Assembly: GCF_028476545.1 (NCBI RefSeq)
Contig: NW_026732693.1
Coordinates: 1-64,000 of the forward strand
Origin: Physella acuta
Taxonomy: Eukaryota; Mollusca; Gastropoda; Physidae
Direction: 5' to 3'
Length of the DNA: 64,000 nt
Within the stretch, counting starts at the first letter, position 1; each line of letters begins with the position of its first letter. Positions 21,905-31,403 of the stretch are shown here, piece by piece. Position numbers and translations under genes: made by a program. The notes beneath the pieces are model-generated. The model saw only the letters and a program-made list of their open reading frames with translations. It was not told the DNA's origin and did not search any database.

Positions 21905-22912
21905 AAGTTAAGTATGGCTGTGAGTGTTAAGTTAAGTATGGCTGTGAGTGTTATGTTAATTAAGTATGGCTGTGAGTGTTAAGTTAATTATGGCTGTGAG
22001 TGTTATGTTAAGTATGGCTGTGAGTGTTAAGTTAAGTATGGCTGTGAGTGTTAAGTTAAGTATGGCTGTGAGTGTTAAGTTAAGTATGGCTGTGAGTGTT
22101 AAGTTAAGTATGGCTGTGAGTGTTATGTTAAGTATGGCTGTGAGTGTTAAGTTAATTATGGCTGTGAGTGTGAGTGTTAAGTTAAGTATGGCTGTGAGTG
22201 TTATGTTAAGTATGGCTGTGAGTGTTATGTTATGTATGGCTGTGAGTGTTATGTTATGTATGGCTGTGAGCGTTATGTTATGTATGGCTGTGAGTATTAT
22301 GTTAAGTATGGCTGTGAGTGTTATGTTATGTATGGCTGTGAGTGTTATGTTATGTATGGCTGTGAGTGTTATGTTATGTATGGCTGTGAGTGTTATGTTA
22401 TGTATGGCTGTGAGTGTTATGTTATGTAAGGCTGTGAATATTATGTTATGTATGGCTGTGAGTGTTATGTTATGTATGGCTGTGAATGTTATGTTATGTA
22501 AGGCTGTGAGTGTTTTGTTATGTATGGCTGTGAGTGTTATGTTATGTATGGCTGTGAGTGTTATGTTATGTAAGGCTGTGAGTGTTATGTTATGTATGGC
22601 TGTGAGTGTTATGTTATGTATGGCTGTGAATGTTATGTTATGTAAGGCTGTGAGTGTTATGTATGGCTGTGAGTGTTATGTTATGTATGGCTGTGAGTGT
22701 TATGTTATGTATGGCGGTGAGTGTTATGTTATGTAAGGCTGTGAGTGTTATGTTATGTATGGCTGTGAGTGTTATGTTATGTATGGCTGTGAATGTTATG
22801 TTATGTAAGGCTGTGGGTGTTATGTTATGTATGGCTGTGAGTGTTATGTTAAGTATGGCTGTGAGTTTTATGTTAAGTACGACTCTGAGTGTTATGTTAA
22901 TTATGTCTCTGC
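21905..22912. repeat. 24-bp minisatellite (ATGGCTGTGAGTGTTATGTTATGT)
   Basis: About 42 units of ATGGCTGTGAGTGTTATGTT with variants in the last bases (AAGT, ATGT). It yields a 256-codon open frame of repeating MAVSVMLC that is an artefact of the 24-base period; no start context, splice site or conservation supports a gene. Confidence 0.92.
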
Positions 22913-22954
22913 GCCCAAGTGTTAGGAAAAAATTACTCTGGAGATGTCTGGTTG

Positions 22955-23200
22955 TATATAGCATAAACCCAGCACATAACCATTTATAACACAATCTAAC
23001 TGCACCACTGAGCAGCATATAGCATAAACCCAGCACATAACCATTTATAACACAATCTAACTGCACCACTGAGCAGCATATAGCATAAACCCAGCACATA
23101 ACCATTTATAACACAATCTAACTGCACCACTGAGCAGCATATAGCATAAACCCAGCACATAACCATTTATAACACAATCTAACTGTACCAATGAGCACCC
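22955..23200. repeat. 61-bp tandem repeat, four units
   Basis: Unit with ATAGCATAAACCCAGCACAT and ACACAATCTAACTGCACCAC, nearly identical copies. Confidence 0.92.
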
Positions 23201-23261
23201 CCAGCCTAACATTATAAAAAACACTTCTTTTCTCCTCTCTCCCAATCCAAAGCGATAAAAC

Positions 23262-23440
23262 ATCGGTTGATTGGGGGGGGGGGGATTAGGGAGAGATGGT
23301 ATGGGGCAAGTACGTCGTGATAAAACATCGGTAATGGGGGGAGGGGGGTTGGGGGATTAGGGATATAACACGATATAACATTGGTGATGGGGGGGGTGGT
23401 TGGAGATTAGGGAGAGATGGTATGGGGCAAATACGTACAG
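23262..23440. repeat. Degenerate G-run repeat
   Basis: Three units of GATAAAACATCGGT with a G-run, then GATTAGGGAGAGATGGTATG in two of them. Confidence 0.7.
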
Positions 23441-24482
23441 ACAGCAGATGGCAAGAAAGTACCTTGACCTTCAAATGATAAATATTGCATCATCGGACCA
23501 GATGCTTGGTGCGCCTTAGGTCAATAAACGGATTTATCATAATCCAGCGGTTCTCCAGTTTTTATACATGCAACCCTTGCACTCCACGTCCTTGTTAGTT
23601 TTCTAATATCGCAAATCACGTTTTACTACTGTTTGTGATAGCCTCCTGCTATGCTCACGCGGTGAGATCAAAGCACTAAATCAAAGGCAGGCGGCGTGAG
23701 TGTCCATGTACAACAACGTGGAACGTCCAATGTACGACACAGGGGTGGAAGCTACCCTCAGGAGGTAAACAATAGGTCCAAGCGACTAGAAATTACGGGG
23801 GCTTATTAAACAACAAAGATAATCAAATAATATAATGCTCGAACCGTTCAGCTCACGGAGCAGGCGAAGTATAGTTCACCTGTTTCTGTGATCTCGGCAA
23901 AAAACCAAAACAACAAAAGGTTCTAAAAATTAAAAAATCTAATAATAGATTAATATAAATATGTGACATAACATTTTTAAGGGAATGTTATAGAATGTCA
24001 AGTAAGGTTTTTATTGTTAATTGCTATAGAATAATACGGATATAGCCTACTTTTAGTGCTCGCTCTAGATGAACTCGAGTTAGTGCGCGTTTTAAGCGTT
24101 GATGTAAGATAAATGTGACAAAAGAGAAAAAATAGGAAGTGCAAACTAATTAGATCGATGACGAAATAAAATGAATTTAAAAAAAACTTCAGTATGATTA
24201 GCCAGCATGACCAGAAAATTAGAAAAAGTATTAAAAAGTATTAGATCAGATGATATACAGAAATAAATAAACAGGGGAAGATAACTTCTAATTAAAGGGA
24301 GATAAGTTTCTTTATTATTACTATAATTTAATTTTTTTAAAAACTAGTCCTGCTAATGATCTCTTTAAAGAAAATGGTTTTACTTTAGGAATTAAATTTT
24401 TATTCAAAATATTATAAGCAAACAAAGTATTCAATATATGACGGCTGAATTTTTTTTGTATAGACCAAAAAGAATTGGAAAA
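23441..24482. other. Unique intron 2 sequence before U8 copy 1
   Basis: A SINE scrap at 23.86 kb; otherwise AT-rich sequence with no exon recognised. Confidence 0.45.
23855..23900 (-). mobile_element. SINE tail fragment
   Basis: Reverse of GAAACAGGTGAACTATACTT and GCCTGCTCC, matching the tail of the family. Confidence 0.5.
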
Positions 24483-24504
24483 ACTTTAAAAAAACTGACA
24501 AGTC
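24483..24504 (+). promoter_or_regulatory. Proximal element of U8 copy 1
   Basis: ACTTTAAAAAAACTGACAAG begins 61 bases before the RNA start. The same word recurs at constant distance before the other copies although the rest of the upstream flank of copy 1 is unrelated, so it is probably a PSE-like element of a Pol II snRNA-type promoter. Confidence 0.6.
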
Positions 24505-24540
24505 AAATAGCACCCGGTACCCGTCCACCTGTAGAATTGT

Positions 24541-24691
24541 GTCCATCAGTTAGGGATAATTCTGATCTGTAAGGTTCCTTTAAGGACCTACAGTTTAGAA
24601 ACGTGATGATTGCGGTTGATGACTTGTGTGAGTTAAATCCGCGGGAACTGGGAGTAACGACCCCAGTTTCTAGTCTGACCCTCTGATAGAC
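24541..24691 (+). ncRNA. SNORD118: U8 snoRNA gene, copy 1
   Basis: Box C/D snoRNA of U8 type; likely RNA about 24544-24680. Seen in order: TTAGGGATAATTCTGAT (the 5' GGGATAAT segment typical of U8), hairpin GGTTCCTTTAAGGACC, TTTAGAA, C box GTGATGAT, a second hairpin closed by GCGG/CCGC, a third closed by ACTGGG/CCCCAGT, and D box CTGA. Human U8 shows the same order at about the same length (about 135 nt). Family knowledge: U8 is required for 5.8S and 28S rRNA maturation, and its 5' end can pair with 28S. The outer stem (24541-24549 with 24683-24691) has one mismatch. The flanks differ from copies 2-4 except for the upstream element. Confidence 0.85.
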
Positions 24692-24710
24692 CGTTTGAAA
24701 ACTTGATTCT
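24692..24710 (+). terminator. Possible snRNA 3' box after U8 copy 1
   Basis: CGTTTGAAAACTTGATTC follows the outer stem and resembles the vertebrate 3' box pattern GTTTN(0-3)AAARNNAGA. Copy 4 has GTTAAAACTGA at the same place; copies 2 and 3 have GTCTTCAAA-type sequence. Weak motif. Confidence 0.35.
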
Positions 24711-26411
24711 TACTTAAACATTTTGTCAGGAAAAGCGTTCCCCCCCCCCCCCCCTAAGAAATTTGGCTACATTGTAAATATAATATAACGTTCAGTCGCT
24801 AATTAATTAAACAATTAGAATCTAGTACCCGTACATATAATTTCTTTTTTAATACGGATCCCTCTTAAATGATTGAACAAAAAATGTTTGCTTAAAACCT
24901 TTACGACATTACGGCCTTATCTACATTATCGACTTATAAATAACATCTATTAACATATCTTTTATTTCGGTGAGGGGGGGGGGTGTCAGCGTTACGTGAT
25001 AGTGTTGCATTAAAAAAAATAATGTTAGAAACTGAATTATAGCCGTTATGTCACGTTGTAGAAAACTTTACTTTTAATCAAAAGTAATAGAAATTTATTA
25101 AAATATCTATGTTGGCCAGGCTAAATCAACATTTTTGAAAAAAAAATCGATGTTTTAAAGAAAATTCACCTGCAATTTAGAAGGAAAGGGGGGGGGGGGG
25201 GGGTTATAGGCTGAAGTGTGACGTCATTTTTTTAGGGGGTTGGAGGTCTGGCTTTTTGTTACGGAGGGGAGGGGGGGGATTAAAAATCGTCCAAAAAGCG
25301 TGACGTTATTTATGGATTATCTCTAATAAAAACAGAAACATTTTTAAAAGCAGTTTATGTTGATTATATTTTACATTGAGTTTGTCTATATTGCTAAATT
25401 TTAGTTATTGCAAATTACAAAATAAATTACTGATATTGCTACCTAATGTTACGATGCATATCAAAAATTTTAATTAGTAGTTTAAAATAATTTAAAAAAA
25501 ATAGCTGCATTTAAGGGCCTTCTATTACATTTTTTTTTAAAATTTTATTTTAAAATGTATTTGTTCGTGCGAAATCAATGTTCTATAAATAACTCCCCGG
25601 CGCACTGACTTAAGATTATTTCTGGCACGTGCACACGTCGACACGTGTTAGGTCTGTCGTTAAAAGTCCAACGTTTTTGTCGTACAGACACAGGCTGCCT
25701 GCTATAAATAGAAAGACTCCATTAATGACTGAATAGGTGGCGCCCCGCTTCCTGCTGGTGACTTCCGGTTGACAGGGGAGCGAAGCAGCTCATGCGGTAA
25801 ACGTACTCTGGTTTTTACAACACTGTAAGGAGCGAGGGCGGTAATTTGGTGGAGCTATTCCCATTTTTCGAAGATTATATTTCTGAAAAAACTTGTTGTT
25901 TAATTTTATAAAGGAAAGGACTTGAATACCAAATATAGAAAACCGTGCCTAGTTTTAGATGATAAAGTGTTATTGTCTTAGCAGCAATACGAGAAGGCAA
26001 AATTTAAAAAAAAAGACTTCATTTACAATCTCGCTATGTGCATGTGGTGAAAACGTTGCTTCAAGTGCTAACAGTTTGGTAACTTAACACGCTCTTGTAT
26101 TGCCTATTGACCCTCGTCGTATGCCTCAAGTAACTTCATATGAAATGACACGTTATATAAAGCAAACAAACAATATTTCCAGATAAATTGTTTAAAAGTT
26201 GGGTCATTTTTACGGAATCAACCAAATTGTTTCATTTTACGACAAGTTAAAACTTGTAAAAAAAAAGTTTACGACATTCATACAATGTATTAATTATTGA
26301 GGTAATTTATTGCGTTTAGCAAGATCTGTAGATCTTGTCGGTTTCTATATCCACGATAAACATGAAACCGATTTGCCTCCAATTAAAAAAATACTTTAAT
26401 CATCATACTGA
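24711..26411. other. Unique intron 2 sequence with promoter-like patch
   Basis: C/G-runs at 24738 and 25188. At 25590-25800 lies a CG-rich patch with CACGTGCACACGTCGACACG, CTATAAATAGAAAGACTCC (TATA-like, plus strand) and GACTTCCGGTTGACAGG (ETS-like). No coding exon follows that could be recognised. A distinct promoter is possible but unproven. Confidence 0.3.
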
Positions 26412-26615
26412 AGGATCGACTTACAAATATACACATTGTTATCGACTTACAAATATACACACTGTTGGCCAAATGATCTATTAATTTACACACTGCCTAA
26501 TGACCTAATAATGTACACACTTTTCACCCAATGACCTACTAATGCAGGGTACACAATGCTAACCTAATGACTTACTAACGTACACACAGTTCGCCTAATG
26601 ACCTACTAATACACA
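26412..26615. repeat. Degenerate ACCTACTAATGTACACAC repeat
   Basis: About seven loose units of AATGACCTACTAATGTACAC type. Confidence 0.65.
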
Positions 26616-26939
26616 TTTGTTTGTTACAGTTAATTGCCCTCAGCATCTACGGGCGCAAACAATGTCTCCAACAATTAATTTTAAAAATCTGTGTCCAACA
26701 TTAAATAAAAAAAATAACGATTTATTTTTCTCCCTTAATATTAAAAGAAAAAAAAAACACCGGAAGAGCATTGAATTCCTTTTTCAACTTGTAATAAGTG
26801 AAGATGTTAGCTCGGGTGGTTCAATCGAAACAAGGCTGTATCGATTTCTTGAAAAGTTGCTATCATTTTTGTTGCCACATGAAGCATTTTTTTTCGCAAT
26901 ATTCTTAGAACTCATTCTATAATATAAATACACACACAC

Positions 26940-26941
<2 letters not shown>

Positions 26942-27010
<69 letters not shown>
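26942..27010. repeat. (TA)n microsatellite
   Basis: About 33 TA units. Confidence 0.92.
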
Positions 27011-27017
<7 letters not shown>

Positions 27018-27184
27018 CATTTAGTTTAAATTATTTTCGGTGAGATTCAAGTTCCGTTAAATTTATGGTTTAACTGTTGCGTTACGAATGAAACGAGTAG
27101 GTGACCCAAAGAGCTGAGCATTAACAGTAACTTAGTGAACAAAGTGAAGCTCCTCCGCCAATCTCCTCCACCTATATCCCACAT

Positions 27185-27606
27185 ATGTGTGGTGTGTGTG
27201 GGTTACAACCTCCAGTTTCTAATGTGAGTGTGTGTTACTACCTCCAGTTTGTAACATGTGTGGTGTGTGTGTCACAACCTCCAATTTGTAATATGCGCGG
27301 TGTGTACGTCTGCGTGTTTCAACCTCTAATTGTAATATGTGTGGTGTGTGTGTGTGTGTGTGTGTGTTACTACCTCCAATTTGTAATATGTGTGGTGTGT
27401 GTGTGTTACTACCTCTAATTTGTAATATGTGTGGTGTGTGTGTGTGTGTCACAACCTCCAATTCGTAATAAGTGTGGTGTGTGTGTGTGTGTTACTACCT
27501 CCAATTTGTAATATGTGTGGTGTGCATGTGTGCGTGTTTCAACCTCCGATTTGTAATATGTGTGGTGTGTATGTGTTTGTGTTACTACCTCCAATTTGTA
27601 ATAAAT
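27185..27606. repeat. ~45-bp GTGTGTG/CTCCAATTTGTAATATG minisatellite
   Basis: About nine units of TACCTCCAATTTGTAATATG plus a TGTGGTGTGTG run of variable length. Confidence 0.88.
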
Positions 27607-28559
27607 GTTCGAGAGCTGTTTGCCAAACATATGTCCATCAAATTTCTCCATGCATGAAAATTACACGAGCAATATTGTTCTACGACAAATACATAAACAA
27701 ATGTTTACTCATCCTCGCGCCGAGTGTTGCCGTGGAAGCGTTTTATGTGTATAAAAACCGTTGTAAACACGTACCCTCAAACATACATGCACTCATAAAT
27801 AACCGTGTTTTTGCGTCGGGAACTTAGGGCATGTCTACTTCCTCATGAATAACATGATAGGGGTTGTGTGGTCAGCTGATCCTATCGGTGTGGGGATTTC
27901 CGATTCTAGTGTATGAAAAGATTTTTTTCTTTATCTGATCTAGAGTAATGTATGTAGTAGATCTGTTTGTTTACCGCGGTACTTCTTAAGTTCACGTTGT
28001 CAAAATTTGATTTTGTTGCGATATTTATGAATGGGTTAAACTTCTATGGTAAATGGCTCAGTGAATATGTGGTCGGGTTAAAGTGATACTATATAGAATG
28101 AGTTGAGGATCATTATCTGATGAAATGATGGAATGTAATAGTTGTAAATCTTTGTCCGTGGGCCACATGTAGTTCTTTGAATGCATATATTCTGTATTTA
28201 AACTAGGCTGAATAATATGACATGATAGTGAAGAGATGTTTACAGTGTATTTATTTTTATGTAGGATTAGCATAACTTGCAGTAACAAGGTCAATTTTTT
28301 AAAGGACATTTATTTTTGGCGCAATGTTATGCGGAATGGTGAATACCCGGCTACGATACCGACAAAATGCATCGCGTAGGCCTTGTCGCTTCTTTCACAA
28401 GGGGAGGCTAACTCTTTACGACAGGGAGATAACTCTATTGTTTGTTTAAGAATTTTACCAAATGCAAATATGTAATGTAACTATGAGAATAACTTACAGA
28501 CTTACTAAGATAATATTTGGCAGCTGCTAATTCAGTAATAAACTAATTTTTAATTAATA
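27607..28559. other. Unique intron 2 sequence
   Basis: No exon or element recognised. The last part (about 28330-28560) begins to resemble the spacers of the U8 tandem units (CTTCTTTCACAAGGG, GACAGGGAGATAAC), so the duplicated unit may start before 28560. Confidence 0.4.
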
Positions 28560-28609
28560 CAAGAAAAACAGAGAAATATATTTTATGTTAAAAATTGATA
28601 ATCATGAAC

Positions 28610-28630
28610 ACTTTAAAATATTTACAACTC
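28610..28630 (+). promoter_or_regulatory. Proximal element of U8 copy 2
   Basis: ACTTTAAAATATTTACAACT starts 60 bases before the RNA. No TATA box is seen near -30, which fits Pol II rather than Pol III use. Confidence 0.6.
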
Positions 28631-28666
28631 TCAAAAATAGTGGCACATTTTTTTTTCTTTTTCAGT

Positions 28667-28817
28667 GTCTATCAGTTAGGGATAATTCTGATCTGTAAGG
28701 TTCCTACAAGGACCTACAGTTTAGAAACGTGATGATTGCGGTTGATGACTTATGTGAGTTAAATCCGCAGGAACTGGGAGTAACGACCCCAGTTTCTAGT
28801 CTGACCCTCTGATAGAC
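28667..28817 (+). ncRNA. SNORD118: U8 snoRNA gene, copy 2
   Basis: Likely RNA about 28670-28806. All U8 elements are present: GGGATAATTCTGATCTG, hairpin GGTTCCTACAAGGACC, C box GTGATGAT at about 28729, hairpins closed by GCGG/CCGC and ACTGGG/CCCAGT, D box CTGA at 28801. The outer stem GTCTATCAG (28667-28675) with CTGATAGAC (28809-28817) is perfect over 9 bp. It lies antisense to the host phosphatase gene, so it cannot be processed from the host intron and needs its own promoter. Confidence 0.87.
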
Positions 28818-29650
28818 CTGTCTTCAAAATATACAAGTGTCAGAATCTAAAAACTAATTAACTAAAAATAATCAATACCCTTTAAGTAAGCATATATAAA
28901 CGGTTACTTATATAGTAAAAATGCAGCCGATTGGACCTGATAAAGTGGCGAAAAAGCCATTTACAATTAATTTGAGTTCTTCTTATGCTAACAGCTGAGT
29001 TTGTAACACATGTGAACTAACTGATCAGCAGATTAAAAAAAACTGAAATTTAAAAGACGTTGATTTACTTAAAAGCACCCGCCGATAGTTCTATTTGCCG
29101 TCCACAGCTGGTTATCAAAGTGGCCCCTCATAAACCGTGGCCCTAACTTTTGTTAAATCTAATATTGTTTAAAGTATACCAGTTAATCAACTCTACTATT
29201 GATTACCATTCACTGGTCCATGTAGCATTTGTATAGTGTTTTCCTATTATAATTGTTGGGTTCACAGATCAATAATCTTTTTATATTTTGCTGTTAAATT
29301 TATATATCACCTTCCGCGTCTTAAAACTTTTCGATATTCAATATTTCTTCACCATAAAACATGACAAAATGATAAACACCGTGCATCATTTCTTTAGACT
29401 TTAGCTCGTGCCCCAAACTTTCGTGTCCTCACTTCGCTAAAAGGGAAGTGAACTCATCTTGACAGGGAGACAATAACGCGGATTGTTTTATTTTCTACAA
29501 TGCAAAGTAAAACTAATTGGCTATTGCATTAATCACGAATACTGGCTTATATAAAGTATTTGAAGAAACGTTAAAAACCAATAAGCTAAGATTAATTTAA
29601 CTATACAAGATGGTTTTTATTTTAATATAAAAGAATTATGAAAGCGAAAC

Positions 29651-29673
29651 ACTTTGAAACAGTGACAACACTG
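29651..29673 (+). promoter_or_regulatory. Proximal element of U8 copy 3
   Basis: ACTTTGAAACAGTGACAACA starts 60 bases before the RNA; the block GTGAGAAAGTGG that follows is shared with copy 4. Confidence 0.6.
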
Positions 29674-29707
29674 TGAGAAAGTGGAGCATGAATTACTTAG
29701 ATTTGAT

Positions 29708-29858
29708 GTCTATCAGTTAGGGATAATTTTGATCTGTAAGGTTCCTACAAGGACCTACAGTTTAGAAACGTGATGATTGCGGTTGATGACTTATGTGAGT
29801 TAAATCCGCAGGAACTGGGAGTAACGACCCCAGTTTCTAGTCTGACACTCTGATAGAC
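29708..29858 (+). ncRNA. SNORD118: U8 snoRNA gene, copy 3
   Basis: Likely RNA about 29711-29847, 1,041 bases downstream of copy 2. Differs from copy 2 by only a few substitutions (for example GATAATTTTG for GATAATTCTG, and one change after the D box). C box, D box and all three hairpins are intact, and the 9-bp outer stem is perfect. Confidence 0.87.
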
Positions 29859-30208
29859 CAGTCTTCAAACTATACAAGTGTCAGAGTCTAAAAACTAATG
29901 ATTGATAAAAAATAATAAAAATAATCAATGCTCTAAGTAGGCCTATATAAAAGGTTACTTAGGTAGTAATAATGCAACCGATTGGACCTGATAAAGTGGC
30001 GAAAAAAACATTCACAATTACTTTGAGTTCTTCTCATGCTAACAGCTAAGTTTGTAAAATATATGAACTAACTGATCAGCAGATTAAAAAGACTGCAATT
30101 TAAAAGACGTTGATTTACTTAAAAGCATCCGTCGATAGTCTGTTCCATTTGCCGTCCACAGCTGGTTATCAAAGTGACCCTAATAAACCGTGGCCCTAAC
30201 TTTTGTTA

Positions 30209-30575
30209 TCTATATATATAATTCTCTTCTGGGAGACGCTAGAAAACAAGCTGTAAACGCGCTCCCTACCATCCCCACCCCTACATGGTCTTAGTGAGCT
30301 GTGGTTCACGCTATGTTTACCTTCCTGGAGTCGGGTTTAGTGACGGCTATTAGGGGCAGATAATTTAGTTTGAAACGATTTTAAACGTTGGGGGGGGGGG
30401 GGGGGGGAGGAAGGGGGGGGGGGGGGTTATGGTCCTTAACGAGCTAGTTATAGTGTTTTAAAGAAATATTTTCAGTGTCAGCGTTGGTACTGTCGAATTC
30501 ACAAATTATGAATTACTGAAAAGTAGAAAAAACAACAACTAAATAGCGGCGTATGTTATGCCGCGGGCCGGCTCG
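30209..30575 (+). mobile_element. Helitron-like non-autonomous element, copy A
   Basis: Begins TCTATATATATAATTCTC, ends GGGCCGGCTCG, between A and T of the interrupted U8 spacer (TTTTGTTA | TATCTAAT), with no target duplication. A GC-rich hairpin (GCGGCGTA/TATGCCGC) lies about 11 bases before the 3' end. A/T insertion, 5' TC and subterminal hairpin fit Helitrons; the 3' CTCG is not the usual CTRR. Contains a G-run region (about 30391-30426). No coding capacity. Confidence 0.65.
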
Positions 30576-31064
30576 TATCTAATATTGTATAAAATATATC
30601 ATTTAATCAACTCTACTATTGATTACCATTCACTGGTCTATGTAGCATTTGTGAAGTGTTTTCCAATTATAATTATCTTGGTTTACAAATTAATAACCTT
30701 TTTATATTTGTTCTTTAAGTTATTTATCACCTTCTGCGCCTAAAAAAACTTTTCGATATTCAACCTTTCTTCACCATAAAACATGACAAAATGATAAACA
30801 CCGTGTACCATTTCTTTAGCTCGTGCCCTAAACTTTCGTGTCCTCACTTCGCTAAAAGGGAAGCCAACTCATCTTGACAGGGATATAATAACGCGGTTTC
30901 TTTTATTTTCTACAATGTAAAGTAAAACTAAGTGGCTATTTCATTAATCGCGGATGCTGGCTAACATAAAATATTTAAAGAATCGTTAAGTACTAATAAG
31001 CTAAGATTAATTTAACTATAGAAGATGAGTATTATTTTAATAAAAAGAATTACGAAACTGAAAC

Positions 31065-31087
31065 ACTTTAGAAAAATGACAACTCTG
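31065..31087 (+). promoter_or_regulatory. Proximal element of U8 copy 4
   Basis: ACTTTAGAAAAATGACAACT starts 60 bases before the RNA, the same spacing as in copies 2 and 3. Confidence 0.6.
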
Positions 31088-31121
31088 TGAGAAAGTGGGG
31101 CATGAATAGGTTTATCATGAT

Positions 31122-31272
31122 GTCTATAAGTTAGGGATAATTCTGATCTGTAAGGTTCCTACAAGGACCTACAGTTTAGAAACGTGATGATTGCGGTTGA
31201 TGACTTATGTGAGTTAAATCCGCGGGAACTGGGAGTAACGACCCCAGTTTCTAGTCTGACCCTCTGATAGAC
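31122..31272 (+). ncRNA. SNORD118: U8 snoRNA gene, copy 4
   Basis: Likely RNA about 31125-31261. Core boxes and hairpins intact. GTCTATAAG at the 5' end puts one mismatch in the outer stem. It has CCGCGGGAACTGGG as in copy 1, where copies 2 and 3 have CCGCAGGAACTGGG. Followed about 80 bases later by a degenerate 3' fragment of the same gene. Confidence 0.85.
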
Positions 31273-31352
31273 CGTTAAAACTGAACCGCAAATTAAAAAG
31301 AAAATTGGTTGTTTAAGGCGGGTAACAACAAGTTTTAAATTTTGTAAATAGA

Positions 31353-31403
31353 GCGCTTTCTGGGGTCACGATCATAGTTCCCAGTATGACCGTCTGAAAG
31401 ACC
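31353..31403 (+). pseudogene. Truncated, diverged U8 3' fragment
   Basis: GCGCTTTCTGGGGTCACGA and then AGTATGACCGTCTGAAAGACC align with the third hairpin, D-box region and outer-stem end of the U8 copies (roughly 70-75% by eye). The 5' half and the C box are missing, so it is unlikely to be functional. Confidence 0.6.

Larger units (their letters stand above)
28560..31275 (+). repeat. Tandem duplication of a ~1.04-kb unit carrying a U8 gene (copies 2-4)
   Basis: Upstream elements, U8 genes and downstream spacers recur: spacings are 1,041 and 1,414 bases, and the latter becomes 1,047 once the 367-bp Helitron-like insertion is removed. Shared spacer landmarks include ACAAGTGTCAG, GCAGATTAAAAA, GTGGCCCTAACTTTTGTT and TTCGTGTCCTCACTTCGCTA. 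Confidence 0.85.

Noticed and set aside
21966-22736. 256-codon open frame of MAVSVMLC repeats
   Set aside because: Entirely explained by a 24-bp minisatellite; no splice, start or conservation support.
24541-31272. First reading of the four 150-bp copies as a MITE with CTATCAG/CTGATAG inverted ends
   Set aside because: The U8 box order, hairpins and constant upstream element explain the conservation better, and three copies lie in larger tandem units with no target duplications.
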